64,000 bases of DNA from Cyclobacterium plantarum (GTDB lineage Bacteria > Bacteroidota > Bacteroidia > Cytophagales > Cyclobacteriaceae): NCBI RefSeq assembly GCF_011290685.1, contig NZ_JAANYN010000001.1, forward strand, positions 124,001 to 188,000. Reading direction: 5' to 3'. Below the pieces are notes generated by a model. It saw nothing but the letters and a program-made list of their open reading frames with translations. It searched no databases and was not told the DNA's origin. A program made the translations under genes and the position numbers. This document shows, one piece after another, positions 45,026 to 53,626 of this stretch (its first letter is position 1; each line of letters begins with the position of its first letter).

Positions 45026-46555
45026 ATGGGAAAAACCTTAAGACTCATTTTAGGTGATCAGCTCAACCAGCAACACTCCTGGTTTGGAAAGAAGGAGGGG
45101 TCGGTGGTTTACCTGATGATGGAAATAAGGCAGGAAACAGATTATGTACAACACCATATACAGAAAGTGTTGGCCTTTTTTCAATCCATGCGGATGTTTG
45201 CTCAATGGCTTGAAAAGGAGGGACATCAGGTGATTTACCTGAGCATAGATCACAAAGAAAACCGGCAGGAGCTGGGGGAAAATATCCGTTTTTTAATCAA
45301 AAAGTATAATTTCAAACATTTTAATTATATCCTCCCTGATGAATACAGGCTGGATACGCAACTCAGGAATATCTGTAAACAGCTGGAAATCGAAACCAAG
45401 AGTTACGATGCAGAACATTTTTTAAGCGACAGGCTAGCGGTAAAATCTTTCTTTTCGGGTAAAAAAACATTCCTGATGGAATCATTTTACCGGTCTATGC
45501 GTGAAAAATATAACATTTTGATGGATGGCAAAAGGCCGGCGGAGGGGAAATGGAATTTTGATCATGAAAACAGGAACAAATTCCGGGAAGAGACCAAAAT
45601 CCCCCCGCCACCCGTTTTTAATAGGGACATTGGTCCTCTGTTAGAAACCATCAAAAAAGCAGGTATCAAAACCATTGGAGAGGTGGACCCTAAAAACTTT
45701 CAATGGCCCTGTAGCAGGGAAGAAGCCCTGGAATTGCTGGCGCATTTTTGCGATAAGGTATTGCCACATTTTGGCCGGTACCAGGATGCCATGCATTCCC
45801 AAAACCCATTCCTGTTCCACAGCAGGCTCAGTTTTGCTTTAAACAGCAAAATGCTGCATCCCCTGGAAGTGATCCAAAATGCTGCTGCCTGCCAAAAGCA
45901 GGCACCGGGAAAATATGGCATTGCCCAGGTCGAAGGCTTTATTCGTCAAATTCTGGGATGGAGGGAGTTTATGCGGGGAATCTATTGGGCAAAGATGCCG
46001 GATTATGCCCTCACGAATTTCTTTGGCCATAAGAGGGCCTTGCCCGCATTTTTCTGGGATGGAAATACCAAAATGAATTGCCTGCACCATGCCATCAAAC
46101 AATCCCTGGATCATGCCTATGCCCACCACATTCAGCGCCTGATGGTGACCGGAAATTTTGCCTTGCTGGCTGGTGTGGATCCGGATGAGGTGGATCAGTG
46201 GTACCTGGGAATTTATATTGATGCCATCGAATGGGTTGAAATCACCAATACCCGTGGGATGAGCCAGTTTGCTGATGGAGGCATAGTGGGCACCAAGCCC
46301 TATGTATCTTCGGCCAACTATATCGACAAAATGAGTGACTATTGTGGTAGCTGCCATTATTCGAAAACCAAAAAGACCGGTGATAAGGCCTGTCCCTTCA
46401 ACAGTTTGTATTGGGCCTTTTACGAGCGAAATCGGGAAAAACTGCAAAATAACCCCCGCATCGGATTCGTGTACAATACGCTATCGAAAATGAAGCAAAA
46501 GGACGAAATCCTGGAGCAGGCGGAAAGGTATCTGGAAAAGTTGGATGAGCTTTAA
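45026..46555 (+). CDS. Iron-sulfur photolyase/cryptochrome (FeS-BCP, (6-4)-type)
   Basis: 509 residues, matching the deoxyribodipyrimidine-photolyase-related (DPRP) family. The N-terminal alpha/beta domain (LRLILGDQLNQQHSWF) binds the antenna cofactor; the C-terminal helical FAD domain includes GWREFMRGIYWAKMP and RGMSQFADGG. Four cysteines match the [4Fe-4S] ligands of this group in spacing: C352 (MNCLHH), C440-x2-C443 and C456 (KACPF). Family members repair (6-4) photoproducts by blue light; a signalling role is also possible. Confidence 0.93.
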   Translation: MGKTLRLILGDQLNQQHSWFGKKEGSVVYLMMEIRQETDYVQHHIQKVLAFFQSMRMFAQWLEKEGHQVIYLSIDHKENRQELGENIRFLIKKYNFKHFNYILPDEYRLDTQLRNICKQLEIETKSYDAEHFLSDRLAVKSFFSGKKTFLMESFYRSMREKYNILMDGKRPAEGKWNFDHENRNKFREETKIPPPPVFNRDIGPLLETIKKAGIKTIGEVDPKNFQWPCSREEALELLAHFCDKVLPHFGRYQDAMHSQNPFLFHSRLSFALNSKMLHPLEVIQNAAACQKQAPGKYGIAQVEGFIRQILGWREFMRGIYWAKMPDYALTNFFGHKRALPAFFWDGNTKMNCLHHAIKQSLDHAYAHHIQRLMVTGNFALLAGVDPDEVDQWYLGIYIDAIEWVEITNTRGMSQFADGGIVGTKPYVSSANYIDKMSDYCGSCHYSKTKKTGDKACPFNSLYWAFYERNREKLQNNPRIGFVYNTLSKMKQKDEILEQAERYLEKLDEL

Positions 46556-47108
46556 GGGTTTCTAAACTTATTTTTGGTTAAAAGTTTGAAACCATATAAG
46601 GAATATAAGAACATTTAAGGGGCCATTCTACCGCCATCATTCAGTTTACAAACACAGAGGACCTGTGGTGTACCTTTTTGACAGGTCCAAGTGGTATTTT
46701 GGCGGGTTTTACTTGTTTATGATTGAGATGAAGTGGCCCACTTCACTCGGTACTAAGCATTTCAAAAGGATGGGTGGCTTCATAAAAATTTCCGGACTGG
46801 GTGTAGGTGCATCTACATCCCAGTTATCCGATGAGTTACGTGAACGAGGCATTTGTAATGCCGGAAACCAAAAACCAGCCGTAAAATAAACGTTGTTTAA
46901 AACGTACACATTTAGCAATACAAGCGGCATTTTACAAGTTTTATCTCTTTATAACTCCGGAAATAACGAGGTGATTGGCATAGGCACCCGGTAGCATTTT
47001 ATTTATCTGAGTTAATCCGTGTAATCTGTTCTGTAATTTTTTTTCGGTTTTTTAAACAAATAAATCTAAAAATAGTTTATATTAGGTGTTAATTAAACAT
47101 TTAAAAAG
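46556..47108. other. Intergenic stretch of about 550 bases, no gene recognised
   Basis: Overlapping short ORFs on both strands exist at about 46665-46930, but they have no start context, no domain and no clear codon bias. The minus-strand reading is rich in proline and aromatic residues, as often seen in translated structured or repeated DNA, so an interspersed repeat is possible. The rest is AT-rich. Confidence 0.5.
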
Positions 47109-47228
47109 ATGTATTGGAGTCTAGATACGTTTTTTCAGCAGAATCTAAGGCTGAATGAAAACGAAAAATTAAAATTGATAAAAACATATATCAAAAATTT
47201 AAAAAGTGAGAAACAAAAGAGGGGCTAA
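47109..47228 (+). CDS. Possible small basic protein of 39 residues
   Basis: An ATG at 47109, preceded by TTAAAAAG, opens 39 codons: an aromatic N-terminus (MYWSLDTFFQQNLRLN) and a lysine-rich helix (LKLIKTYIKNLKSEKQKRG). The stop codon lies in the loop of a strong intrinsic terminator, and the upstream 60 bases are AT-rich and promoter-like. This suggests a short transcript encoding a small protein, or a small RNA. No homologue is known to me. Confidence 0.4.
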   Translation: MYWSLDTFFQQNLRLNENEKLKLIKTYIKNLKSEKQKRG

Positions 47229-47243
47229 ATGCCCCTTTTTTGT
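47216..47243. terminator. Intrinsic terminator
   Basis: GGGGC (47221-47225), loop TAAAT, GCCCC (47231-47235), then TTTTTTG. The loop contains the stop codon of the 39-residue ORF. It may also serve the minus-strand siroheme operon, with a weaker T-run (CTCTTTTG). Confidence 0.8.
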
Positions 47244-47255
47244 TTCTTTTTTTAT

Positions 47256-47831
47256 TTAATCTTTTTTGATCAATCCTTCTGTCAACTTATTCAGCGCCTC
47301 CACCTTGTATTCAAAGTCTCCTTTCAGGGTATCCCTGTACCTGTTGATGTTCTCCACCATTTCGTTGATGTCCTCCGGAATGGTTTCTTCCAGCAATTGC
47401 CTTAAACGTTTGGCAGTAGTTGGGCTTTTGCCATTGGTACTGATGGCAATTTTCACATTTCCCTTAGTCACGATGCCTCCCAAATAGAAGTCGCAATATT
47501 CAGGCGTATCTGCCACATTGACCAGCAAATACCTGCTCTTGGCATCCTGGTATATGGTCTTGTTGACCGCTTTGTCATCGGTAGCAGCAATCACCATGTG
47601 CTTGCGCTCCAGGTAGTCGGGGTGGTATGCTGCCTGAACCAGCTGAATATTGGGGTTTTTCTCAGCTATATCCCTGATTTCATCGGATATTTCTATGGAA
47701 ACGACGGTCACTTTGGCCTGAGGGCTTGACTTGAGCAGAAAGGTTAATTTTTCCAGGCCCACAAAACCTGCACCTACAAGTAAGGTTTCCAGCTGATGTA
47801 CTTTCAGAAAGATCGGATACAATTCATTCAT
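47256..47831 (-). CDS. Precorrin-2 dehydrogenase / sirohydrochlorin ferrochelatase (CysG N-terminal type)
   Basis: 191 residues. NAD-dependent oxidation of precorrin-2 and Fe2+ insertion to give siroheme. The Rossmann segment LLVGAGFVGLEKLTFLL, then VIAATDDKAVNKTIYQDAK, VNVADTPEYCDFYLGG and KIAISTNGKSPTTAKRLRQ match the CysG-N/MET8 family. It is 4 bp from cobA and is the last gene of the sulfate-assimilation run, supplying the cofactor of the sulfite reductase. Confidence 0.92.
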   Translation of the reverse strand: MNELYPIFLKVHQLETLLVGAGFVGLEKLTFLLKSSPQAKVTVVSIEISDEIRDIAEKNPNIQLVQAAYHPDYLERKHMVIAATDDKAVNKTIYQDAKSRYLLVNVADTPEYCDFYLGGIVTKGNVKIAISTNGKSPTTAKRLRQLLEETIPEDINEMVENINRYRDTLKGDFEYKVEALNKLTEGLIKKD

Positions 47832-47835
47832 ACGT

Positions 47836-48615
47836 TCAGGAAATCATTTTGTGGTCGCACACCAGCTCTTCAAATATCGCTTTTAATTGGGGACTTTCCT
47901 TTACTACTTCACCAATAATAATTATGGCCGGAGCACCTATTTTGCTTTCTCTTGCTTTCTTTTGAATATTCGTGATGGTACCGGCTACCACCCTTTCCTC
48001 ACGGGTAGTGCCCCTTTCTATGATGGCAATGGCTTTGTCGGACAGGCCCTCATCCTCATAAACACCTACAATTTCATCCAGCTTTCTGGTGCCCATCAAT
48101 AATACCACCGTGGCTTTGGACCTGCTGGCCAATTTCAAATCATCCGATAAGGCTCCACTTGAAGTAGTACCGGTAATCACCCAGTAACTTTCCGAAACTC
48201 CTCTTTTGGTCACGGGAATTCCTGCAGATGCAGGCACCGCAACCGTAGATGATATGCCCGGCACTACATCCGTAGCAATTCCAAACTGCTGGATATAATC
48301 CAACTCCTCTGCCCCTCTTCCGAAAACAAAAGGGTCTCCTCCTTTCAGCCGCACCACATGACCATATTTTTGGGCATAATACACGCATTGCTTATTGGTA
48401 TCCTCCTGGGGATGTTGCCGGCTGCCATGCCTTTTTCCTACAAAAACCTTGATGGCTTTATCCGGAGCATGGTTGAGCAGTGCCCTGTCAATCAGCGCAT
48501 CATACAGTACCACATCGGCCTTGTTCAATGCGAGGACTCCCTTCAATGTTATTAATTCCGGGTCTCCCGGACCCGCACCTACCAATGTCACCCTTGGTCT
48601 GATCTCATTCATCAT
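47836..48615 (-). CDS. cobA: Uroporphyrinogen-III C-methyltransferase
   Basis: 259 residues. Adds two methyl groups from SAM to uroporphyrinogen III, giving precorrin-2. VTLVGAGPGDPELITLKG, VVRLKGGDPFVFGRGAEE, VVPGISSTVAVPASAGIPVTKR and GAPAIIIIGEVV are family signatures. Two ATGs stand in tandem; the first overlaps the sulfite reductase stop by four bases (ATGA). Together with the next gene it does the work of a full CysG. Confidence 0.96.
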   Translation of the reverse strand: MMNEIRPRVTLVGAGPGDPELITLKGVLALNKADVVLYDALIDRALLNHAPDKAIKVFVGKRHGSRQHPQEDTNKQCVYYAQKYGHVVRLKGGDPFVFGRGAEELDYIQQFGIATDVVPGISSTVAVPASAGIPVTKRGVSESYWVITGTTSSGALSDDLKLASRSKATVVLLMGTRKLDEIVGVYEDEGLSDKAIAIIERGTTREERVVAGTITNIQKKARESKIGAPAIIIIGEVVKESPQLKAIFEELVCDHKMIS

Positions 48616-50714
48616 GCATGTACTTCTTTTGACCTGAATTCGCTGATCGCTTCAAATACCTTTTCTGCGGTTTTATAATATTCACCTGCAAATGATGCGG
48701 TAGGTGGATTTTGTTTGATTTGATATACCAGCTCTGAAAAGGTAGCACCCAGGTTGATTTTACCGCTCTCGATAAAATGGTTTTCGAATTCAGTGACGAT
48801 ATTGGCGTAGCTGTTGGTATTTACTCCCTCAGCCGTTAAGATGGCTTTGGCGGCATTCACCATCCCTGTGTAGGACTGGTAGATTCCGTCCGCCCATTTC
48901 TCTGCTTTCAGGCTATCTTCCGCATCAGCCAGCTTTTCCCGGGCTTCCAGTAGCAAGGTGGACACCAAATCGATCACTACACCGGCACATTCTCCTACGC
49001 CGATGGCTTTCACATAAGGTTCATCATTGCCCCAATCTATGAAATCCGAATCCGTAATGTTATCGGTTCCGGCCAGTGGCTTGAGCATTTCGTAAAAATA
49101 CATCTGCCCTTTCCTTTCGTAATAGAAGGCATAATTCTCCCCTTTTTCTGCCTGGGATTTATAATCATCCAATAACAACCTCAGGGCCTGAGGTCCTCTT
49201 TTGCTTGGGACTTTGATGACTTTATCGGCAAACCTGCCCTGCCCATCACCCATAGTAGCTCCGCCGAGCAGTACCTGTAGTGCTGGCAATACTGCCTTGC
49301 CCACCTTCATGGACATGCCCTGAAATCCTATAGAGGCCATGTTGTGCTGCCCGCAGGCATTCATACATCCCGAGATCTTAATGGTAAGGTCCTTATCCAG
49401 TAAAAATTCCGGGTACTCATCGATGATAAGCTTGCCCATCACGTCTGCTGCTCCGGTACTGCTGGCAATACCCAGGTTACAGGTATCAGTTCCAGGGCAA
49501 GCTGTGATATCCCCTATGGAATTGTATCCGTAATCGGCCAGGCCGAGTTTTTTAAGTTCCTGATAGAAGTAGGGGATCAATTCTTCTTTTACGTCGCGAA
49601 TCAAAAAGTTTTGCCTGAGCGTAAACCGCAATTCATCATTCGCAAAATCTTTGATCAATTTTGCCAGTTGCCGTGCTTCTTTGGTATAGAAATCACCCAG
49701 ATGAATTTTTACCCCTACAGCAAAATAACCAGGCTGCTTTTGGGGCAACACATTAGTCAGTTTCCATCGCCTGTAATTTTCATCCGTGGGAACAGAGAAA
49801 TCAGGCAGCGCCGGATCAGGCAATGATTTTGATGCTTCAAAATCCGTTACATCTATCGGGTAGGATTGGTGCTGCAGGGCAGCTTGTTCTTCTTTAACCA
49901 ATTGCAAGAATTCTTCCACTCCCAATTTGGTGATAAGAAACTTCATCCGGGCTTTCATTCGCTTGGCCCTTTCACCATGGCGGTCAAATACACGAACTAC
50001 CCCTTCAATAAAAGGAATCAACTGATCGGTGGGTAGAAATTCATGCACCACATCTCCATGTCGGGGTTGAGAACCCAGGCCACCACCCAAAAGTACTTTA
50101 AAGCCCCTTTCTGCTGCAGCTCCTTCTCCTTTTACCTTGGCAATAAAACCCAGGTCATGCAGGTAGGAAAGTGCTGTATCTTCCTCACTGGAAGAAAAGC
50201 TGATCTTAAACTTTCTACCCATTTCCTGGGAAATGGGATTTCTGAGCATGTATCGGAAAGTAGCATCTGCATAAGGTGTAACGTCAAATGGCTCATGGGG
50301 ATCAATTCCCGCAGTCTCTGAGGCGGTTACATTCCTTACGGTGTTCCCGCAAGCCTCGCGGATGGTGACCTCATCTTTTTCCAGTTCGGACCAAAGTTCG
50401 GGCGTCCTGTCCAGACTTACATAGTGGATCTGAATGTCCTGTCTGGTCGTAATGTGTAACCTTCCGGTAGAATACTTTTCAGAAACATCACAAATCCGAC
50501 TTAACTGGGAGGATGTCACCCGGCCAAAAGGTAGTTTGATCCGGATCATCTGAACGCCTTCCTGCCGCTGTCCGTAGACCCCTCTGGCCAGACGCAGGCT
50601 CCTGAATTTTTCTTCATCTATTTTACCGTTTCGAAAAAGGTCAATTTTGTTCGCCAATTCGACGATATCTTTTTCTACAACCGGGTTTTCTATCTCTGAT
50701 CTGAAACTTTGCAT
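48612..50714 (-). CDS. Assimilatory sulfite (or nitrite) reductase, siroheme type, with C-terminal helical extension
   Basis: 700 residues. Two ferredoxin-like half domains and siroheme-binding parts occupy about 1-540. The [4Fe-4S]/siroheme cysteines are C406-x5-C412 (ACPGTDTCNLG) and C450-x3-C454 (SGCMNACGQHN). Residues about 560-700 are an added all-helical domain (ECAGVVIDLVSTLLLEAREK, YQSYTGMVNAAKAIL) with a HEPN-like layout. Context (CysH, siroheme enzymes) argues for sulfite as substrate. The electron donor is probably ferredoxin, as no flavoprotein subunit is adjacent. Confidence 0.9.
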   Translation of the reverse strand: MQSFRSEIENPVVEKDIVELANKIDLFRNGKIDEEKFRSLRLARGVYGQRQEGVQMIRIKLPFGRVTSSQLSRICDVSEKYSTGRLHITTRQDIQIHYVSLDRTPELWSELEKDEVTIREACGNTVRNVTASETAGIDPHEPFDVTPYADATFRYMLRNPISQEMGRKFKISFSSSEEDTALSYLHDLGFIAKVKGEGAAAERGFKVLLGGGLGSQPRHGDVVHEFLPTDQLIPFIEGVVRVFDRHGERAKRMKARMKFLITKLGVEEFLQLVKEEQAALQHQSYPIDVTDFEASKSLPDPALPDFSVPTDENYRRWKLTNVLPQKQPGYFAVGVKIHLGDFYTKEARQLAKLIKDFANDELRFTLRQNFLIRDVKEELIPYFYQELKKLGLADYGYNSIGDITACPGTDTCNLGIASSTGAADVMGKLIIDEYPEFLLDKDLTIKISGCMNACGQHNMASIGFQGMSMKVGKAVLPALQVLLGGATMGDGQGRFADKVIKVPSKRGPQALRLLLDDYKSQAEKGENYAFYYERKGQMYFYEMLKPLAGTDNITDSDFIDWGNDEPYVKAIGVGECAGVVIDLVSTLLLEAREKLADAEDSLKAEKWADGIYQSYTGMVNAAKAILTAEGVNTNSYANIVTEFENHFIESGKINLGATFSELVYQIKQNPPTASFAGEYYKTAEKVFEAISEFRSKEVHA

Positions 50715-50754
50715 GGTACTGATTTTTCGGTTTTTTTAACCTGTTTTCTGTTGA

Positions 50755-51480
50755 TTAGGATTTGTTGGCTACCTGTGGTTCTTGTTCATGAAGGCCACAT
50801 TCTTTCTGGGAAGTTTCCCACCACCATCTTCCGGCCCGGGGATCTTCACCGGGTTCAATCGCCCGGGTACAGGGAGCACAACCAATGCTGACGAATCCCT
50901 TGTCGTGCAGCGGATTATAGGGGATTTTATTATTATTTATATAGGAGCGCATTTCATCCATGGTCCAGTGCAGCAAGGGATTGTATTTCAGGATTTGGTT
51001 ACCTTCATCCCATTCAAGCAGCTGCATGTTTTCCCGGTTTGGGCTTTGTTCCGCCCGCAATCCGGTAATCCAGACACTATTCCCCTTCAAGGCACGCTTG
51101 AGTGGCTCCACTTTTCTTACGTAGCAGCATGACTTCCTGTTTTCTATGGAATGGTAAAACCCATTGATGCCATTTTTTGTGACCAGGTCCTGAACAGCCT
51201 GTGTCTCCGGATAATAAGGTTTGATGTCCACGCCATATTTGACAATGGTCCTGGCCAGCAGATCATAGGTCTCGTAGAATAAACGACCGGTATCCAAGGT
51301 GAAGATTTCAACTGGCAGGTTATTTCTGGCAATGATTTCCGTGATTACCTGATCCTCCTGTCCCAGTGAAGTGGAGAAACCCACCTTTCCGGGAAAAAGA
51401 TCAGTCAGCAAACCCATGCCCTCCTTTATGGACAGGCTTTCCATTTTATGGGTCAACTCCTTAATTTTATTTGCTTCCAT
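50755..51480 (-). CDS. cysH: CysH, adenylyl-sulfate reductase type
   Basis: 241 residues from the ATG at 51480 (a TTG one codon earlier is possible). Reduces activated sulfate to sulfite. The cysteine pairs CC at 118-119 and C201-x2-C204, which bind [4Fe-4S], are present; these mark the APS-using branch rather than the PAPS enzyme of enterobacteria. The catalytic cysteine is C228 in KECGLHEQ. It lies between the Rrf2 regulator and the sulfite reductase. Sulfate adenylyltransferase genes are not in the window. Confidence 0.94.
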   Translation of the reverse strand: MEANKIKELTHKMESLSIKEGMGLLTDLFPGKVGFSTSLGQEDQVITEIIARNNLPVEIFTLDTGRLFYETYDLLARTIVKYGVDIKPYYPETQAVQDLVTKNGINGFYHSIENRKSCCYVRKVEPLKRALKGNSVWITGLRAEQSPNRENMQLLEWDEGNQILKYNPLLHWTMDEMRSYINNNKIPYNPLHDKGFVSIGCAPCTRAIEPGEDPRAGRWWWETSQKECGLHEQEPQVANKS

Positions 51481-51559
51481 CAAATTTTTCGGTTTTTTGA
51501 TTTACAGAGGACCGTATCCCCTAAGCTATGACCAACCCTTTAATAAGTATACAGGGCTG

Positions 51560-51588
51560 CAAATACAAAAGTACATAAAACCTACAAA
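51560..51588 (-). promoter_or_regulatory. Possible promoter upstream of cysH
   Basis: On the minus strand, TTTG (51585-51588), 17 bp, TGTATTTG (51560-51567), close to the Bacteroidota consensus; an overlapping TACTTTTG (51566-51573) is an exact -7 match but lacks a spaced -33 box. No SAM riboswitch is recognisable in the gap. Confidence 0.35.
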
Positions 51589-51613
51589 TTATATAGAGTA
51601 AATGGAAAAAAAT

Positions 51614-52030
51614 TTATTCGTTGGACAAAATATCCTGCAGGGTCTTCATTTCCAGTATTTTGAGTGTTTCATCCCGCACTTCTATCATCACCTTGTTCAA
51701 GCCACATTGCGCCTGATTTTCGCATTCTTCACAAGGCTCGTAATAATTGAGACTCACGCAGGGAAGCAGGGCTATCGGGCCGTCCAGCAACCGGATAATG
51801 CGGGAAAGGGGGATTTCTTTGGGCTCCTTGATGAGGTAATAGCCACCTCCTTTGCCTTTTTTACTCCCTAAAAAACCAGCTTTCTTCAATTCCAGAAGGA
51901 TATTTTCTAAAAATTTATGGGAAATATTGTGTTTTTCAGAAATTTCGGAAATCAATATGGCTCCTTTATCTTTGTTTTTTCCCAGATAAGTAAGGGCATG
52001 AAAAGCATATTTGGTTTTTTTTGAAAGCAT
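51614..52030 (-). CDS. Rrf2 family transcriptional regulator
   Basis: 138 residues. The N-terminal winged helix (LSKKTKYAFHALTYLG, ISEKHNISHKFLENILLELKKAGFLGSKKG split by a turn, GGGYYLIKEP) is typical of Rrf2. Four cysteines (C91, C100, C103, C109) in LLPCVSLNYYEPCEECENQAQC could bind an iron-sulfur cluster; IscR uses three. It is directly upstream of cysH on the same strand, so it probably controls sulfate assimilation, like CymR-type members. Confidence 0.88.
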   Translation of the reverse strand: MLSKKTKYAFHALTYLGKNKDKGAILISEISEKHNISHKFLENILLELKKAGFLGSKKGKGGGYYLIKEPKEIPLSRIIRLLDGPIALLPCVSLNYYEPCEECENQAQCGLNKVMIEVRDETLKILEMKTLQDILSNE

Positions 52031-52252
52031 GCGTCGTGCAAAAATGGTTGTATTGATTAAAGATAATCACTTTCATTAAAAATGAGCAGTGAATTGGCCG
52101 ATTTATGAAAAAAGAGGAGATCTTATAAATTCAAATTTTTCAGGTATGGGATAAAACCGGATGATTGGTAAATTCCAATGCAGGTAAACCAGTTAGTTTT
52201 CTTTACACAGGATCAGGTAGTTACGGTTTGGTTTTCGGGTTTTAAAAAAGAG

Positions 52253-53176
52253 CTATTCCAGCGCAAATGTGGTTACGACAAACCCATGGTCCGAAGGGTA
52301 GGGTATGTCCTTGCCGTTGATACGTAGGTTTTCGCCAAAATAGGCCATATAAGAAGTGGATTCCAACGGATTTAACCGCCCTTGGTAAAAAATATAATCA
52401 ATGCGGTGGGAATCCTCCTTTCCCTTTACATCCCAGGTAATGCCCGGATGCCAGTTTGGGTTTGGATGTACTTCCCGAAACGAATCCTTTAATCCCAAGT
52501 CGGCCAACACTTTGGTAGCATACCAGGGCACGATCAGTCCGTTGTGGCGAGCCTGACTTTCTTCGTTCCAGTCCAGGTGGGAAGGGGAATTCATGTCACC
52601 GCCTAAAATCATGGGAATGGAATCTGTGGCAGCAGCATATTTTTTAAGGTAGGGCAGCACGTTTTGAATCATTTCGGTTCGCTTGCCGGCGGCTTCCCAA
52701 ACCAGTAGTTCATCGACTGATTTCCCCATCTGCTCCGGTGCATCATCCCAGGGTAAATAGTAAAACCAGTTGGAAAAAACGTTTATTTTCTGCTCATCGA
52801 TCAGCACTTCCCGTCCACCCAGGTAAAACGGATACCCGGTATCGATTCGCTCACCAAAGGGGTATTTGGAATAAATGGAAAGGTTGATGCTTTCGTCATC
52901 TGGATCGGTACCTTCAGGTGCTATCAGGTGAAAATGATAGCCTAAGGTCTCCGCTATACGGGGTCCGGAGCCGTAGGTTTCCACCATGAGCACCACATCT
53001 GGGTCAATTTCCCGGATGATGTCTATTACCCGATCAGGTCCATCGGGAAGGTCATTTCCTCCATGCAAAATGTTCCAGGCCATGACCTTCAGCGCCTTTG
53101 TATCGGATTGTGCCCAGGAATCGGTTTTCAGGAGAAAAAAGATAACAAGGCAGGTGAATAGTATTATTCGTTTCAC
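52253..53176 (-). CDS. Secreted endonuclease/exonuclease/phosphatase family hydrolase
   Basis: 307 residues from a GTG at 53176, which gives a signal peptide (KRIILFTCLVIFFLLKTDSWAQ); a longer reading would add 32 residues ahead of it. EEP-fold motifs: VMAWNILHGG (Asn), VVLMVET (Glu), LGGDMNSPSHLDW (Asp-Met-Asn), HRIDYIFYQG (Asp) and PSDHGFVV (Asp-His). Substrate may be a phosphodiester such as sphingomyelin, nucleotides or DNA; the secreted form argues for nutrient scavenging. Confidence 0.85.
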   Translation of the reverse strand: MKRIILFTCLVIFFLLKTDSWAQSDTKALKVMAWNILHGGNDLPDGPDRVIDIIREIDPDVVLMVETYGSGPRIAETLGYHFHLIAPEGTDPDDESINLSIYSKYPFGERIDTGYPFYLGGREVLIDEQKINVFSNWFYYLPWDDAPEQMGKSVDELLVWEAAGKRTEMIQNVLPYLKKYAAATDSIPMILGGDMNSPSHLDWNEESQARHNGLIVPWYATKVLADLGLKDSFREVHPNPNWHPGITWDVKGKEDSHRIDYIFYQGRLNPLESTSYMAYFGENLRINGKDIPYPSDHGFVVTTFALE

Positions 53177-53419
53177 TGTGTGGAGTCGTTTGGAAATAGG
53201 GGGTGCATTGGGCCGCTTATTTTCATAAAAAGAGACCGCTGGTAAATATACACAGGTTATCTTTTGCGGCAAATCCCAGTTTTATAATTTCATCCCGGTG
53301 GATATAGGGATTGGATATCGCTCAAATTTCCAGGCACGATAATTCCCCTGGCTAACCCTAAATTCCTGAAACAAATCGTCATTGATATACATGAACCTAG
53401 AAGCCCAACTTGAACTAAT

Positions 53420-53527
53420 TCCCTCCGCCGCGGCGGAGGGATTTTGGGTACGTCGGAATTTACGGACACGGTATTACCGTGAGACTTTCTCAGCCCGTTG
53501 AAATGGCACCAATTCAGCTTTAAGCTG
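53420..53527. repeat. Series of palindromes, probable extragenic repeat element
   Basis: Three inverted repeats lie in line: a perfect 22-bp palindrome centred on CCGCGG (53420-53441, flanks TCCCTCCG and CGGAGGGA), CACGGTA-T-TACCGTG (53467-53481) and CAGCTT-T-AAGCTG (53515-53527), with ATGGCA/TGCCAT around the last. The gap 53177-53566 has no other gene; a 99-codon minus-strand ORF across it is taken as spurious. Confidence 0.6.
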
Positions 53528-53566
53528 CCATTCAGCAACTCCAATCTTTCTACGATCGACGTGTAA

Positions 53567-53607
53567 ACAAAAAAGGGAAAGCGAGGCACTGAACCCGCTT
53601 TCCCTTT
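53567..53607 (-). terminator. Intrinsic terminator after htpG
   Basis: AAAGGGAAAGCG (53572-53583) pairs with CGCTTTCCCTTT (53596-53607); on the minus strand five more T follow. It lies 20 bases after the htpG stop. Confidence 0.85.
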
Positions 53608-53626
53608 CTACGAATACATTTTACGC

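Noticed and set aside
51484-51613. SAM riboswitch upstream of cysH
   Set aside because: Neither SAM-I nor SAM-II core sequence is present; only a weak hairpin (around 51503-51519).
53290-53589. 99-codon minus-strand ORF between the EEP gene and htpG
   Set aside because: It runs through three palindromes and the htpG terminator; more likely structured DNA than a gene.
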